Assembly (NCBI GenBank): GCA_041166385.1
Contig: JBEEFW010000138.1
Span: 1 to 64,000, forward strand
Reading direction: 5' to 3'
Length of the DNA stretch: 64,000 nt
From: DASUCS01 sp041166385
Lineage (GTDB): Bacteria; Actinomycetota; Acidimicrobiia; Acidimicrobiales; JACDCH01
Part shown: piece after piece, positions 44,519 to 52,299 of the stretch
Layout of the letters: each line of letters begins with the position of its first letter
How positions within the stretch are numbered: position 1 is the first letter of the stretch
Translations under genes and position numbers: made by a program
The notes under the pieces: model-generated
What the model was told of the DNA's origin: nothing
Databases searched by the model: none
Seen by the model: only the letters and a program-made list of their open reading frames with translations

Positions 44519-45051
44519 GGCATGGCGGGAGGGTCGAGATATCCCTTGCGTCGAGCGCGTCGAATGCGCTGTTCCGCGGCGTCAACACTGTCGAAGCCAA
44601 ACCACTCAGCGACCACCGCGACGGGATTCTTGAATCCGCCCTCGACTGCATTGCGGTAGGCGGTGGCGATCGCGCGCAACACCTCGTCGGGGGACAGTGG
44701 CGAACCGCCACGATCGAAGAACTTCTTCCTTCCGCCAACGTCGATCACCTGGCCGATCTCGAGGTAGTCGGACATCACGTCGTAACGGATGTTGCCGGCG
44801 ACCTGGATGCGATGTTCCTCCAGAAGGGGAGCAAGGGGCGAGCGAAGGACATAGGTCGAAACGGGCTGTGCGTCGTCCTTGGCGGTGAATGCGATATGGA
44901 CGCATTGCAGAGCGCCATCGACGACCGCCCACCTGGTTTCCACCGTCCATTCGCCTCCGTTGGGGTCGGTCCACGTCGACGCCCAACGGTCGGTCTGTGG
45001 CTCAGGGCCGGGGTCGGCAAGGAAGGAGTTGGCGGCGTCAAAGTCGCTCAT
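44515..45051 (-). CDS. Hypothetical element protein before the sigma-like gene
   Basis: Predicted 178 aa from ATG 45051 (a longer reading exists but adds nothing typical). It has a Trp-rich start (WASTWTDPNGGEWTVETRWAVV) and a charged C-terminus (RRARRKGYLDPPAM). The GYLDPPAM end with AAEQRIRRARRKG recalls DNA-binding tails of phage proteins. The gene lies upstream of the sigma factor with ATGA coupling and divergent from the XRE gene. Function unknown. Confidence 0.5.
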   Translation of the reverse strand: MSDFDAANSFLADPGPEPQTDRWASTWTDPNGGEWTVETRWAVVDGALQCVHIAFTAKDDAQPVSTYVLRSPLAPLLEEHRIQVAGNIRYDVMSDYLEIGQVIDVGGRKKFFDRGGSPLSPDEVLRAIATAYRNAVEGGFKNPVAVVAEWFGFDSVDAAEQRIRRARRKGYLDPPAMP

Positions 45052-45129
45052 CGGGGCACCATACCAGAAATGTCGGAGTAATGTCAACGGTCCGTCATCA
45101 ACTGGGCGTCAATTGCGCTTACTTAGCCC

Positions 45130-45354
45130 ATGGACGCACTCTGCTTGCTTCGTGCCCGGCGCCTCAGTGCTGATGGGACCGGTCGTCGCCTGCGACGACT
45201 CGCCGGTCTGAGCCTGGCGGAGGTCGGCGCCGCCGTGGACGCCTCACCCTCTGCTGTCGCCCGGTGGGAGACAGGCCAGCGTCGCCCACACGGAGCCCGC
45301 GGCATCGCGTACGGCCGCCTCCTAACCGACCTCGCTGACGAACTCGCCTCGTGA
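45130..45354 (+). CDS. XRE-family HTH regulator (Cro/CI-like)
   Basis: Predicted 74 aa. Its HTH reads LRRLAGLSLAEVGAAVDASPSAVARWETGQRRP, the standard XRE pattern. As the first plus-strand gene, divergent from the sigma/integrase arm, it is well placed to be the lysis/lysogeny-type switch. The 78-bp gap between the divergent arms should carry its operators. Confidence 0.8.
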   Translation: MDALCLLRARRLSADGTGRRLRRLAGLSLAEVGAAVDASPSAVARWETGQRRPHGARGIAYGRLLTDLADELAS

Positions 45355-45530
45355 AGGACATCGACGACACGGCCGGCACAGCCGCGTACCTCAACGCGCC
45401 CGAACGCACCCTTGAGGACTGGCGGTACCGCGGCGACGGCCCGCCATTCGTCCGCATGGGGCGACGGATCAGGTATCGACGCGCCGACGTCGACGCGTGG
45501 CTCGTGAAGAACACGGTCAGGTCATCGTGA
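45351..45530 (+). CDS. Excisionase-like HTH protein (59 aa)
   Basis: Predicted 59 aa from the GTG that overlaps the XRE stop. It has the MerR-like/helix-turn-helix_17 form: TAAYLNAPERTLEDWRYRG, GPPFVRMGRRIRYRRADVDAWL. Such short proteins in this place are usually Xis factors or phage HTH regulators. It is coupled both upstream (GTGA) and downstream to whiB. Confidence 0.75.
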   Translation: MKDIDDTAGTAAYLNAPERTLEDWRYRGDGPPFVRMGRRIRYRRADVDAWLVKNTVRSS

Positions 45531-45796
45531 CGGTCGTCAGCCGACAGTTCGCATCCACCTGGCACACGCAAGCGTTGTGCGCGGGCGTGACAAACGGCGA
45601 CGCCATGTTCTTTCCGCGATCAGCACTTGCCGCTGCCGCTGCGCCGGCCAAAGCAATCTGTGCGCGGTGTCCTGTTCAAGCCGCGTGTCTCGCTGACGCG
45701 CTCGAGCGGGGCGACAGCGACGGCATTCGCGGCGGCCACACGCCTGAAGAACGACGGTCGCTCGTCCGTCACCAGCACGACGGGCGGCTGTTCTAG
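45527..45796 (+). CDS. WhiB-family iron-sulfur regulator (element-borne)
   Basis: Predicted 89 aa from the GTG at 45527. The four cluster cysteines are C18, C45, C48 and C54 (LCAG; ICARCPVQAAC), followed by a GIRGG turn in place of GVWGG and a basic tail. WhiB proteins bind sigma region 4 through an Fe-S cluster and control promoters in actinobacteria; phages such as mycobacteriophage TM4 carry them to alter host expression and block superinfection. It is in a coupled chain with XRE and Xis-like genes. Confidence 0.85.
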   Translation: MTVVSRQFASTWHTQALCAGVTNGDAMFFPRSALAAAAAPAKAICARCPVQAACLADALERGDSDGIRGGHTPEERRSLVRHQHDGRLF

Positions 45797-47004
45797 TGAC
45801 ATGGGCCAAGTTCGACGACAGATGCACGAGCGACCCGCGGCTCATCGGACTCCCACGCGGTGTCCGACTACTGCACTTCGAAGCAATCGTGTGGTCGTGT
45901 GCCCACCTGACAGACGGCACCATTCAGCGACATGCGCTCCACTGGCTGACCGACGAGCCGGAGTCTGAATCAGCGGTAGCGCAGCTCGTGCAGGCCGGGC
46001 TGTGGGCCGTGGCCGATGACGGATGGGAGATCGTCGATTTCCTAGCGGATCAGCCGTCAGCGGCAGATGTCGAGAAGGTCCGCGATCTTGCACGAGAACG
46101 GCAACGCAAGCGGCGACAACACCAAGCAGGCGATCACTCGCTGTGCACCGATGCGCGCTACTGCCGGTACGTCGTAGCCACAGATCACGGCGCTGCATCA
46201 GGGGCGAAGCAGAAGCCGTTGATCTCGTACTACCTCGAGAACGGTGAGTGGCGTCAACTGTGGGTTGACCAGGACGGTGTGGAGCGCCGAACGTCCACTT
46301 CGGAAGTCACTGAATCGCGGTTGCGATCTGGTGGGCTCGCCGATCGGATCGTCCCTCATCCCGACCTCGTCACGCGTGACTTAACGCGTGAGTCACAGCG
46401 TGAGTCACAACCCCCCGTCCCGATCCGACCCGACCCGACCATAAGGGAGGGGAAGGAGGATGGTGAAGGTGCCGGCATCGGCACGGCGCTTGAGGCGCCG
46501 GCCTCAACCGTCACCGCAAAGATCAATGGACTAAGCGAGCAGCTGCACAAGCTTGCCGCACCGTTCAATCGGGAGCTCATCGACTACGACGATGCGACGG
46601 TCGACGATTTCAACCGCTTCACGATCGTGCTGAACGACTACGAGGGGTCGAACGTCGATATCGACGTTCAGACCGCCGTGATGGGTCCAGGCCTCACTGA
46701 CGCGCTTAACGCGCTCAAGTGCGGCGATGACGTCGACGGCAACGTTGCGCCAGGAGACAGAGAAGCTTCGAAGCGCGCCGAGTTCGAAGACGCATCGAAG
46801 CGAGCGTTCACGATTCTGAGCTGGGTCGCTGAAGCGATCAACGCGACAGGCGCGCACACCACGTGCGAAGACGGCGAAGAACTAGTACCGCAAACCGGGC
46901 CGGGCGAGGGCGCATGGCTGTCGGTGAACGTGCCGCGTGTCGAGGCGGCGGCGTGGGTTAAACGGTTCCGGACGATGCTCGAGCGGACGCTTGAAACCCT
47001 CTGA
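45796..47004 (+). CDS. Phage-type replication protein (replisome organizer-like)
   Basis: Predicted 402 aa, GTG overlapping the WhiB stop. The N-terminal ~100 residues (AKFDDRCTSDPRLIGLPRGV, HLTDGTIQRHALHWL and LVQAGLWAVADDGWEIVDFL) are the winged-helix domain found at the head of actinophage replication initiators and helicase loaders, followed by a basic tract RERQRKRRQHQ and a low-complexity part. The C-terminal region, WVAEAINATG, is unassigned. No origin iterons were identified near it. Confidence 0.65.
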   Translation: MTWAKFDDRCTSDPRLIGLPRGVRLLHFEAIVWSCAHLTDGTIQRHALHWLTDEPESESAVAQLVQAGLWAVADDGWEIVDFLADQPSAADVEKVRDLARERQRKRRQHQAGDHSLCTDARYCRYVVATDHGAASGAKQKPLISYYLENGEWRQLWVDQDGVERRTSTSEVTESRLRSGGLADRIVPHPDLVTRDLTRESQRESQPPVPIRPDPTIREGKEDGEGAGIGTALEAPASTVTAKINGLSEQLHKLAAPFNRELIDYDDATVDDFNRFTIVLNDYEGSNVDIDVQTAVMGPGLTDALNALKCGDDVDGNVAPGDREASKRAEFEDASKRAFTILSWVAEAINATGAHTTCEDGEELVPQTGPGEGAWLSVNVPRVEAAAWVKRFRTMLERTLETL

Positions 47005-47141
47005 GCTCGTCGAGCATCCATGCCGGCAGGACTCGCGGGATACGGACCACTCCGACCACGGTGCGACTGACGGGGGTGCGTGCGGAGCGGTTGAGCGTGA
47101 CTGGCAACAGAGCCTCCAAAGGCTACGGGAAGGACTTCACT

Positions 47142-47237
47142 ATGACGGCAACGTCAAACGCGCTCGAGGTTGACGCCGACACGTCGACCGATGGCGGCAT
47201 AGACGAACTACTCGACCTTCGGGATGCAACCCGATGA
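47142..47237 (+). CDS. 31-aa ORF coupled to the zinc-ribbon gene
   Basis: A 31-codon frame (MTATSNALEVDADT to LRDATR) with GGAAGG 8 nt upstream ends in an ATGA overlap with the next gene. Very small, but the spacing, site and coupling are as for real short phage genes. It may be a leader needed for translation of the following gene. Confidence 0.4.
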   Translation: MTATSNALEVDADTSTDGGIDELLDLRDATR

Positions 47238-47644
47238 GCGCGAACCAAGGACTCGCGGCCGTGCTCCGCGTCAACGCAGCCAGGCTGCTGCTCCAAGCCG
47301 AACGCGCCGAACGCGGCGACCCTTCACCTGCCGACAAGTCGAACGTTCACCTGATCGACGCGTACCGGCGCGGCGATCTCGGTCGGCACGCCGTGTGCAA
47401 CGAATGCGGGCAGGCGATGGAGACAGCGCCGACGTGCCTGGTCGACGTCGGCGACATGCCGTACGGACATGAAGCGTTCTGGCCCAACCTCGACTTTGAA
47501 GCAGCCGAACGCTGCAACGGCTGTGGTGTCGAGCTCGGCGGCCTTCACCATGCCGGCTGTGACACCGCTGAGTGTCGAGGGTGCGGACAACAAGCGCTCG
47601 CCTGCGAGTGCGTGGGCGGGGACGAGGCCGCGGGTGTCTCGTAG
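47234..47644 (+). CDS. Cysteine-rich zinc-ribbon protein
   Basis: Predicted 136 aa with many CxxC pairs (CNECGQ; CNGCGVE; CRGCGQQALACEC) in the C-terminal half. It looks like one or two treble-clef or ribbon zinc domains. The N-terminal part is Ala/Arg-rich. Phage elements often carry such small DNA-binding zinc proteins. Function unknown. Confidence 0.5.
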   Translation: MSANQGLAAVLRVNAARLLLQAERAERGDPSPADKSNVHLIDAYRRGDLGRHAVCNECGQAMETAPTCLVDVGDMPYGHEAFWPNLDFEAAERCNGCGVELGGLHHAGCDTAECRGCGQQALACECVGGDEAAGVS

Positions 47645-47918
47645 CACGGGGGGACGCCCGTGGCGCCGAGTACGAGCAGCAGTCCTCGCTCGCGACGGTT
47701 ATGTCTGTCACATCTGCGCGGCGGCCGGCCGGAACCCTGTGATCGACCGCACTCTCAGCGCGCCGCATCCGATGAGCGCCGACGTGGACCATCTCGTTCC
47801 CGTCAGCCTCGGCGGCAGGATGCTGGACCCTCGGAACTGCCGGCCAGCGCACCGTCGATGCAACCAGCGGAAGGGCAACACGCTCCCCGCGCCGAGGCGA
47901 TCGTCGTTGCAGTGGTGA
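47634..47918 (+). CDS. HNH endonuclease, copy 1
   Basis: Predicted 94 aa from GTG 47634. It begins with a basic tail VSRSTGGRPWRRVRA, then ARDGYVCHICAAAG, the H in SADVDHLVPVSLGG, N in DPRNCRPAHRRCNQRKGN; the H-N-H and CxxC...CxxC zinc pattern is intact. HNH nucleases near phage terminases cut packaging ends; others are restriction or homing enzymes. It overlaps the ribbon gene slightly. It is one of two tandem copies. Confidence 0.85.
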   Translation: MSRSTGGRPWRRVRAAVLARDGYVCHICAAAGRNPVIDRTLSAPHPMSADVDHLVPVSLGGRMLDPRNCRPAHRRCNQRKGNTLPAPRRSSLQW

Positions 47919-47974
47919 CAGTGGCCGGCGGAGGCGGGGAGGGGGGGCGGGTCACATCGCTAGAGCGCTTGGCC

Positions 47975-47996
47975 CTCCGGACGCCCATCTCTGTCC
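47975..47996. repeat. Direct repeat after HNH copy 1
   Basis: The 22-bp sequence CTCCGGACGCCCATCTCTGTCC recurs at 48421-48442, 446 bp downstream, the same distance that separates the two HNH genes (about 444 bp). The two are remnants of one tandem duplication. Confidence 0.75.
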
Positions 47997-48068
47997 CGTT
48001 TTTTGTGTTCCGAAAGTTCGTGATGAAGTCGGGGGTTCGGGGACGGGAGAACCCGTTTCGATCCGAAG

Positions 48069-48377
48069 ATGATGCCAGTGTCTCGTAGCACTGGCGGAAG
48101 GCCGTGGCGCAGAGTGCGGGCGATCGTCCTCGCACGCGACGGCTATGTGTGCTGGATCTGCCTACACGACAACGACCACGGACTCGGCCGCGAGAACGCA
48201 GCCATCGACCCGCGGCTGCCGTGGCGTCACCCGATGAGCGCGACCGTCGATCACGTCACGCCGGTCAGCCGAGGTGGTGCCCTGCTCGACCCCCTGAATG
48301 GCCGGCCAGCGCACCGCGTGTGCAATCAGCGCAAAGGGAACCGGACATCAAAGCTCAAGACGTCGGAGGCATGGTGA
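48069..48377 (+). CDS. HNH endonuclease, copy 2
   Basis: Predicted 102 aa from ATG 48069, with the GTG at 48078 equivalent to the start of copy 1. It repeats VSRSTGGRPWRRVRA, then VLARDGYVCWIC, SATVDHVTPVSRGG and GRPAHRVCNQRKGN. The core between the cysteine pairs differs (CLHDNDHGLGRENAAIDP), so the copies have diverged in substrate region. Active H, N, H residues are intact in both. Confidence 0.85.
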   Translation: MMPVSRSTGGRPWRRVRAIVLARDGYVCWICLHDNDHGLGRENAAIDPRLPWRHPMSATVDHVTPVSRGGALLDPLNGRPAHRVCNQRKGNRTSKLKTSEAW

Positions 48378-48420
48378 CCGGGGGCAGGGGGGCCTTGCAG
48401 CGCCGGGCTTCGCCTCCCCT

Positions 48421-48442
48421 CTCCGGACGCCCATCTCTGTCC
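48421..48442. repeat. Direct repeat after HNH copy 2
   Basis: Second copy of the 22-bp repeat (identical), followed by a poly-G/C tract and preceding the next HTH gene. Confidence 0.75.
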
Positions 48443-48510
48443 GCTTCTCCCCCCGAAAGCTGGGGGGGGTCACGAACCGGACATTCCTCTCCCCGGTTGG
48501 GCGGTACTGA

Positions 48511-48924
48511 ATGACCAGATCGGCTGACCCGGGCCTTCTCGTATTCGAACTCTCGCCGGCTCTCACGGACCACTTGGTCTACGCGCTGCGTGCTCACGCG
48601 CTCGAGCTTCGACGGAGAGGTGTTGCTGCGCCACAGCTCAGCGAGTTCACCAAGGCACTCGAGCGGTCGCGTATTCGGGTCACGTCGGGCCAGGCGGTGA
48701 CGGATGTAATCGAGTTGGAGGGGACTGCGCACACTCTCGATATGCGTCCAGTTTTCGTCAACCGGTCTTGTGCCGCGGCTCTGTTGAGTGTGTCGGAGCG
48801 GACGGTGACGCGCCTCGTCGCCGATGGCCGTCTGAAGGCGATTCGTCTTGGCGGAGCGGTGCGTTATCGAGTCGCTGATCTCGAGGCGTTCGGCGTCGCC
48901 TTGGCGAAACAGACCGACACGTGA
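48511..48924 (+). CDS. HTH/excisionase-domain DNA-binding protein
   Basis: Predicted 137 aa. The C-terminal 60 residues (NRSCAAALLSVSERTVTRLV then ADGRLKAIRLGGAVRYRVADLEAF) are an excisionase/HTH_17 domain; the N-terminal part is an unknown helical region. It could be a regulator of the tail gene that follows, which overlaps it by 4 nt. Confidence 0.7.
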   Translation: MTRSADPGLLVFELSPALTDHLVYALRAHALELRRRGVAAPQLSEFTKALERSRIRVTSGQAVTDVIELEGTAHTLDMRPVFVNRSCAAALLSVSERTVTRLVADGRLKAIRLGGAVRYRVADLEAFGVALAKQTDT

Positions 48925-50864
48925 CGTCGTTTCCTGTTCCGACGTTCGAAGTCGGCTTCGATTCGGACCCGTTGGACGCGCAGGTTTACACGGACCTGTC
49001 GGCGCGGTTGTCGCGTGTCAGCTACGGCTACGGGAAGAAGCCTGGTAGCGGCGAGTTCTCGCCCGGCTCGATGCTGTCGACGCTCGACAACCATGATCGT
49101 GTGCTTGACAAGCTCAATGCTGCGGGCACGTACTACGGGAAGCTGAACCCGCGGAAACGTGACCGTCTCAAGTTGACGGTTGGTGGTGTCACCTACGACC
49201 AGTTCACCGGGTTCACGGACGGGTTCCCTCAGTCCGGGTTCACGCCGACAACATCGGTGATCGAGCTCACGTCGACCGATGTGGAGATCATCCTTGGCGG
49301 CATTGATCTGCCGGCGAACGTGTGGATGCTCGAGGCGTCGGCCGATCCCACGTTCATCTGGTATCGGCTGAACGAGACATCCGGTCAGGTTGTCGCGGAC
49401 TCGTCGGGAAACGGTCGAGACGCTGCGCTGCAATACACGCGCGTCGACAACCTCGACAACGTCGGGCTGCCGGCCGTCGCGGTCGGTGAGCCGATGATCG
49501 CGTTCGACGACGCCGCGACCTTGGCGCTTGACGCTGCCGCAGTCAGTACCTCTGTCGCCGCTCCGATCGCGACTCTCACGGACCTGCCGACCGATCTTCC
49601 AATCACTATTGAGGCGTGGGTCAGCCACGACGTGGGCGCCGATGCGCTGTCCGACCAGATCGTCGACGCCGAGTTCAACGGCCTACATCTCGCGTGCTGG
49701 CTCGACGGTGACGGTGCTGGCCTCACGACGTTCTCGGCCGGTTGCTTGTGGTGGAAGTCCGCCAGCGGCTACCGGAACGACTTCGTGGCGCCGACGCCTT
49801 CAGCGGAGTTCACTGAGCGGCCGCGTCACGTCGTGTTTCTGTTCGATACGACCGGGAACAGCATCTACGTCGACGGCGTGAGTGTCGGCATTGCGTCCGT
49901 CGCCTACGCAGGCGCCTCCGTGCCCAAAACTTTTCTCACGGTCGGTCACGTCCGACCGAACGACGGGTCCGAGAACACGTTCTACTGCGGTCGCCTTGGT
50001 GACGTGCGCGTGTATGACTCGCTGTTGTCGCCGACGCGCATCGCTGCGCACGCGGACGCAGGGCTGACACCGTGGAACGGCGACACGACCGGCGAACGCA
50101 TCCAAAGGGTTCTTGACTACTGCGGCGTCCTTGCTGCCGATGCGAGCATCGACACTGGCACGATCACGCTCGGCCCGACCGCGTTGGGCGGCGACGGCCT
50201 CGCCTACATGAAACAGATCGCGCTGACCGAGGCCGGCGACCTGTTCGTGGAGCATCGCAATGCCGGCAAGCTCACGTTCCGCGACTGCTACTCGGCGCTG
50301 ACGGCGTCACGTTCCACGACACCGCAGGCTGTGTTTACTGACGATCCGGCCGCGGCGCCGGGCGCGTACAGGTTCGAACCTGACGGCCTGGTCCTCACGG
50401 ATGACGAGTCGCAAGTCGTCAATGAAGCGATTGTGAAATGGGATCAGGGCGAGGCTCGCCATCTCGACGCGACGTCGAAGGCTGCGCACGGTCTGAAGTC
50501 CAAGACAGTCGACACGAAACTGAAGTCGCAACAGGAAGCGCAGTCGCTGGCCGAATGGATCGTCGACCATCACAAGGATTCGTTCACGCGGGTCGAGTCG
50601 ATCACGTTGAACCCTGGCGCCGATCAGACGTTGTGGCCCGCGGCGCTCGGCCTCAGGTACGGGGACCGGGTGACGTTCCGGTTCAAGCCGCAGAACATCG
50701 GCACCGCGATCCAAACCGACTATCTCGTGCAAGGTTCCGATGTCGACATCGATTTTGCTGACCGCAAATGTCGGGTGACGTTCTATTTGTCGCCGGTCGA
50801 GATACAGCGCAACTACGCCGTTTGGGGCACGGGCCTATGGGGGACGGCGACATGGGGCAAGTGA
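48921..50864 (+). CDS. Phage minor tail/receptor-binding protein with LamG domain
   Basis: Predicted 647 aa. It starts as a tail protein (SARLSRVSYGYGKKPGSGEF), with the siphophage tail module DQFTGFTDGFPQSGFTPT. A LamG/concanavalin jelly-roll insert follows (WYRLNETSGQVVADSSGNGRD, ITIEAWVSHDVG, and FYCGRLGDVRVYDSLLSP); LamG domains bind carbohydrates. The C-terminus has the tail-tip-like TGLWGTATWGK. It is the only structural gene in the element, and no tape-measure, capsid or portal is nearby, so it may provide tail specificity to a helper phage or be a leftover. Confidence 0.75.
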   Translation: MTSFPVPTFEVGFDSDPLDAQVYTDLSARLSRVSYGYGKKPGSGEFSPGSMLSTLDNHDRVLDKLNAAGTYYGKLNPRKRDRLKLTVGGVTYDQFTGFTDGFPQSGFTPTTSVIELTSTDVEIILGGIDLPANVWMLEASADPTFIWYRLNETSGQVVADSSGNGRDAALQYTRVDNLDNVGLPAVAVGEPMIAFDDAATLALDAAAVSTSVAAPIATLTDLPTDLPITIEAWVSHDVGADALSDQIVDAEFNGLHLACWLDGDGAGLTTFSAGCLWWKSASGYRNDFVAPTPSAEFTERPRHVVFLFDTTGNSIYVDGVSVGIASVAYAGASVPKTFLTVGHVRPNDGSENTFYCGRLGDVRVYDSLLSPTRIAAHADAGLTPWNGDTTGERIQRVLDYCGVLAADASIDTGTITLGPTALGGDGLAYMKQIALTEAGDLFVEHRNAGKLTFRDCYSALTASRSTTPQAVFTDDPAAAPGAYRFEPDGLVLTDDESQVVNEAIVKWDQGEARHLDATSKAAHGLKSKTVDTKLKSQQEAQSLAEWIVDHHKDSFTRVESITLNPGADQTLWPAALGLRYGDRVTFRFKPQNIGTAIQTDYLVQGSDVDIDFADRKCRVTFYLSPVEIQRNYAVWGTGLWGTATWGK

Positions 50865-50950
50865 TTGCCGATGCACTGCCGCCCGTCCGCCAATCCCGCG
50901 CGATCATTGCAACGACACCATTCCCGCCTGTTGCCGCTCATGCCCTTTGA
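50852..50950 (+). CDS. 32-aa ORF overlapping the tail protein end
   Basis: A short frame that overlaps the tail gene stop, MGQVIADALPPV to PFPPVAAHAL. It might be the truncated start of the next tail gene of an ancestral phage, since tail proteins often overlap. Very weak support; no hydrophobic holin-like segment. Confidence 0.25.
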   Translation: MGQVIADALPPVRQSRAIIATTPFPPVAAHAL

Positions 50951-51059
50951 AAGCGGTGGACCGCGCGCAGTCAGCCGGGGATGAGGTGGCGCTCGGCAGA
51001 CACGTCTGCATGTAGCTTGTCGGCCGCAGGCAGGGGGGCGGGTTGGGAGCTATTCGGCG

Positions 51060-51944
51060 GTGCAGAACCTGATCCATGACTCGAATCAGATCATCGAGCG
51101 CGAGGTTCGAGCGCGTGCACAAGAGGTCGAGCGAATAACCAAAGCGAACCTCCTTACGTACGTCGGCGCGATTGACGACGGCGGTCAGAACATTCTGAAG
51201 ATGGCTGTGGAGTCCATCAAGCCACGACGCAGGCGGCTCATCGTCAACCTCGAAACGAACGGTGGCCTCGTCGAGTCTGCCGAGCGCATAGCGCACACGC
51301 TTCGTCATCACTACCGGACGGTCGATTTCGTGGTGACAACGTTCGCGATGTCGGCCGGCACTGTGCTGGTGATGTCCGGAGACAACATCTACATGGACTA
51401 CTCCGCGACCCTCGGACCAATCGACCCGCAGTTGGCGCGACCTGGAAGTCGGATCTACGTCCCGGCTCTGGGTTACCTGGAGCAGTTCGAGCGACTCGTC
51501 AAGAAGTCAGCGACACCGGATGGCCTCGCACCCGCCGAGCTGGCGTATCTGCTCCAGAACTTCGACCCAGCCGAGCTGTATCGCTATGAGCAGGCGCGCG
51601 AACTTTCAATCGCTCTGCTGGAAGAGTGGTTGGTCAAGTACAAGTTCAAGAACTGGCGCAAGACCGAGACTCGCGGCCTGAAGGTCGATGCGGCGATGAG
51701 GAAGAAACGGGCACAAGAGGTCGCCCGTAAGCTGAACGAGACCTCCCGTTGGCACTCTCACAGCCGAGGCATCTCGATGCAGGTAGCCCGACGAGACCTG
51801 AAGCTACAGATCGAGGACCTAGATGACGATCCCGAAGTGAGAGACGCTCTCGCCTCGTATAACAACCTCCTGACGGACTATCGCATGAGGCGACAGCACT
51901 TCTTCATGGCAGTGGACTGGGTAGGGGGTTACGATGGATACTGA
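51060..51944 (+). CDS. ClpP-fold serine protease (SDH-protease family)
   Basis: Predicted 294 aa, GTG start. The ClpP/SppA-type crotonase-like core has an oxyanion-type glycine pair (ETNGG near 66-69), the nucleophile region FAMSAGTVLVMSGD with Ser98, and the acid region SATLGPIDPQL. This pattern matches the SDH_sah (serine dehydrogenase proteinase) group. The helical C-terminal half (LNETSRWHSHSRGISMQVARRD) is extra. It overlaps a small downstream gene and forms a two-gene unit in the cargo region. Role unknown; such proteases may process peptides or signal in defence. Confidence 0.75.
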   Translation: MQNLIHDSNQIIEREVRARAQEVERITKANLLTYVGAIDDGGQNILKMAVESIKPRRRRLIVNLETNGGLVESAERIAHTLRHHYRTVDFVVTTFAMSAGTVLVMSGDNIYMDYSATLGPIDPQLARPGSRIYVPALGYLEQFERLVKKSATPDGLAPAELAYLLQNFDPAELYRYEQARELSIALLEEWLVKYKFKNWRKTETRGLKVDAAMRKKRAQEVARKLNETSRWHSHSRGISMQVARRDLKLQIEDLDDDPEVRDALASYNNLLTDYRMRRQHFFMAVDWVGGYDGY

Positions 51945-52179
51945 TCTTCCTATGGGTGCTGACCGGATGAGTGAGCTGGCGGATACGCTCGCCCAGGCCG
52001 CGGGGGGTGAGGACGCCATGCACGACACGCTGGAAATGCTCGAGGAGCTGCGCAAGAACGGGGTCGTGCGTCCGAGGTACAACCTTGCGCCAGCGTACGG
52101 CACCGGCCTTGAGCAACGACGGCTGACCGAGGACACTCCCGCTCTGACGAGCGGCCACGAGCCGATGAGTGGCCTGTAG
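51934..52179 (+). CDS. Small acidic partner of the ClpP-fold protease
   Basis: Predicted 81 aa, its ATG lies 11 nt inside the protease gene end. It begins MDTDLPMGADRMSELADTLAQ, is acidic and helical at the start, with a flexible C-terminus (YNLAPAYGTGLEQRRL). It has no transmembrane segment and no motif. The coupling suggests a binding or substrate partner of the protease. Function unknown. Confidence 0.45.
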   Translation: MDTDLPMGADRMSELADTLAQAAGGEDAMHDTLEMLEELRKNGVVRPRYNLAPAYGTGLEQRRLTEDTPALTSGHEPMSGL

Positions 52180-52299
52180 CTCACTCCGGCGGCCAGCTGA
52201 CTGCTCGATACGCGGGCGCATCGAGCTAGACATCGAGACGTGAGCAACGAAGTCTGCTGTGCTGCTGGCGCCGCGCGTCGCGCTTAGTAGCGTCGAGCA

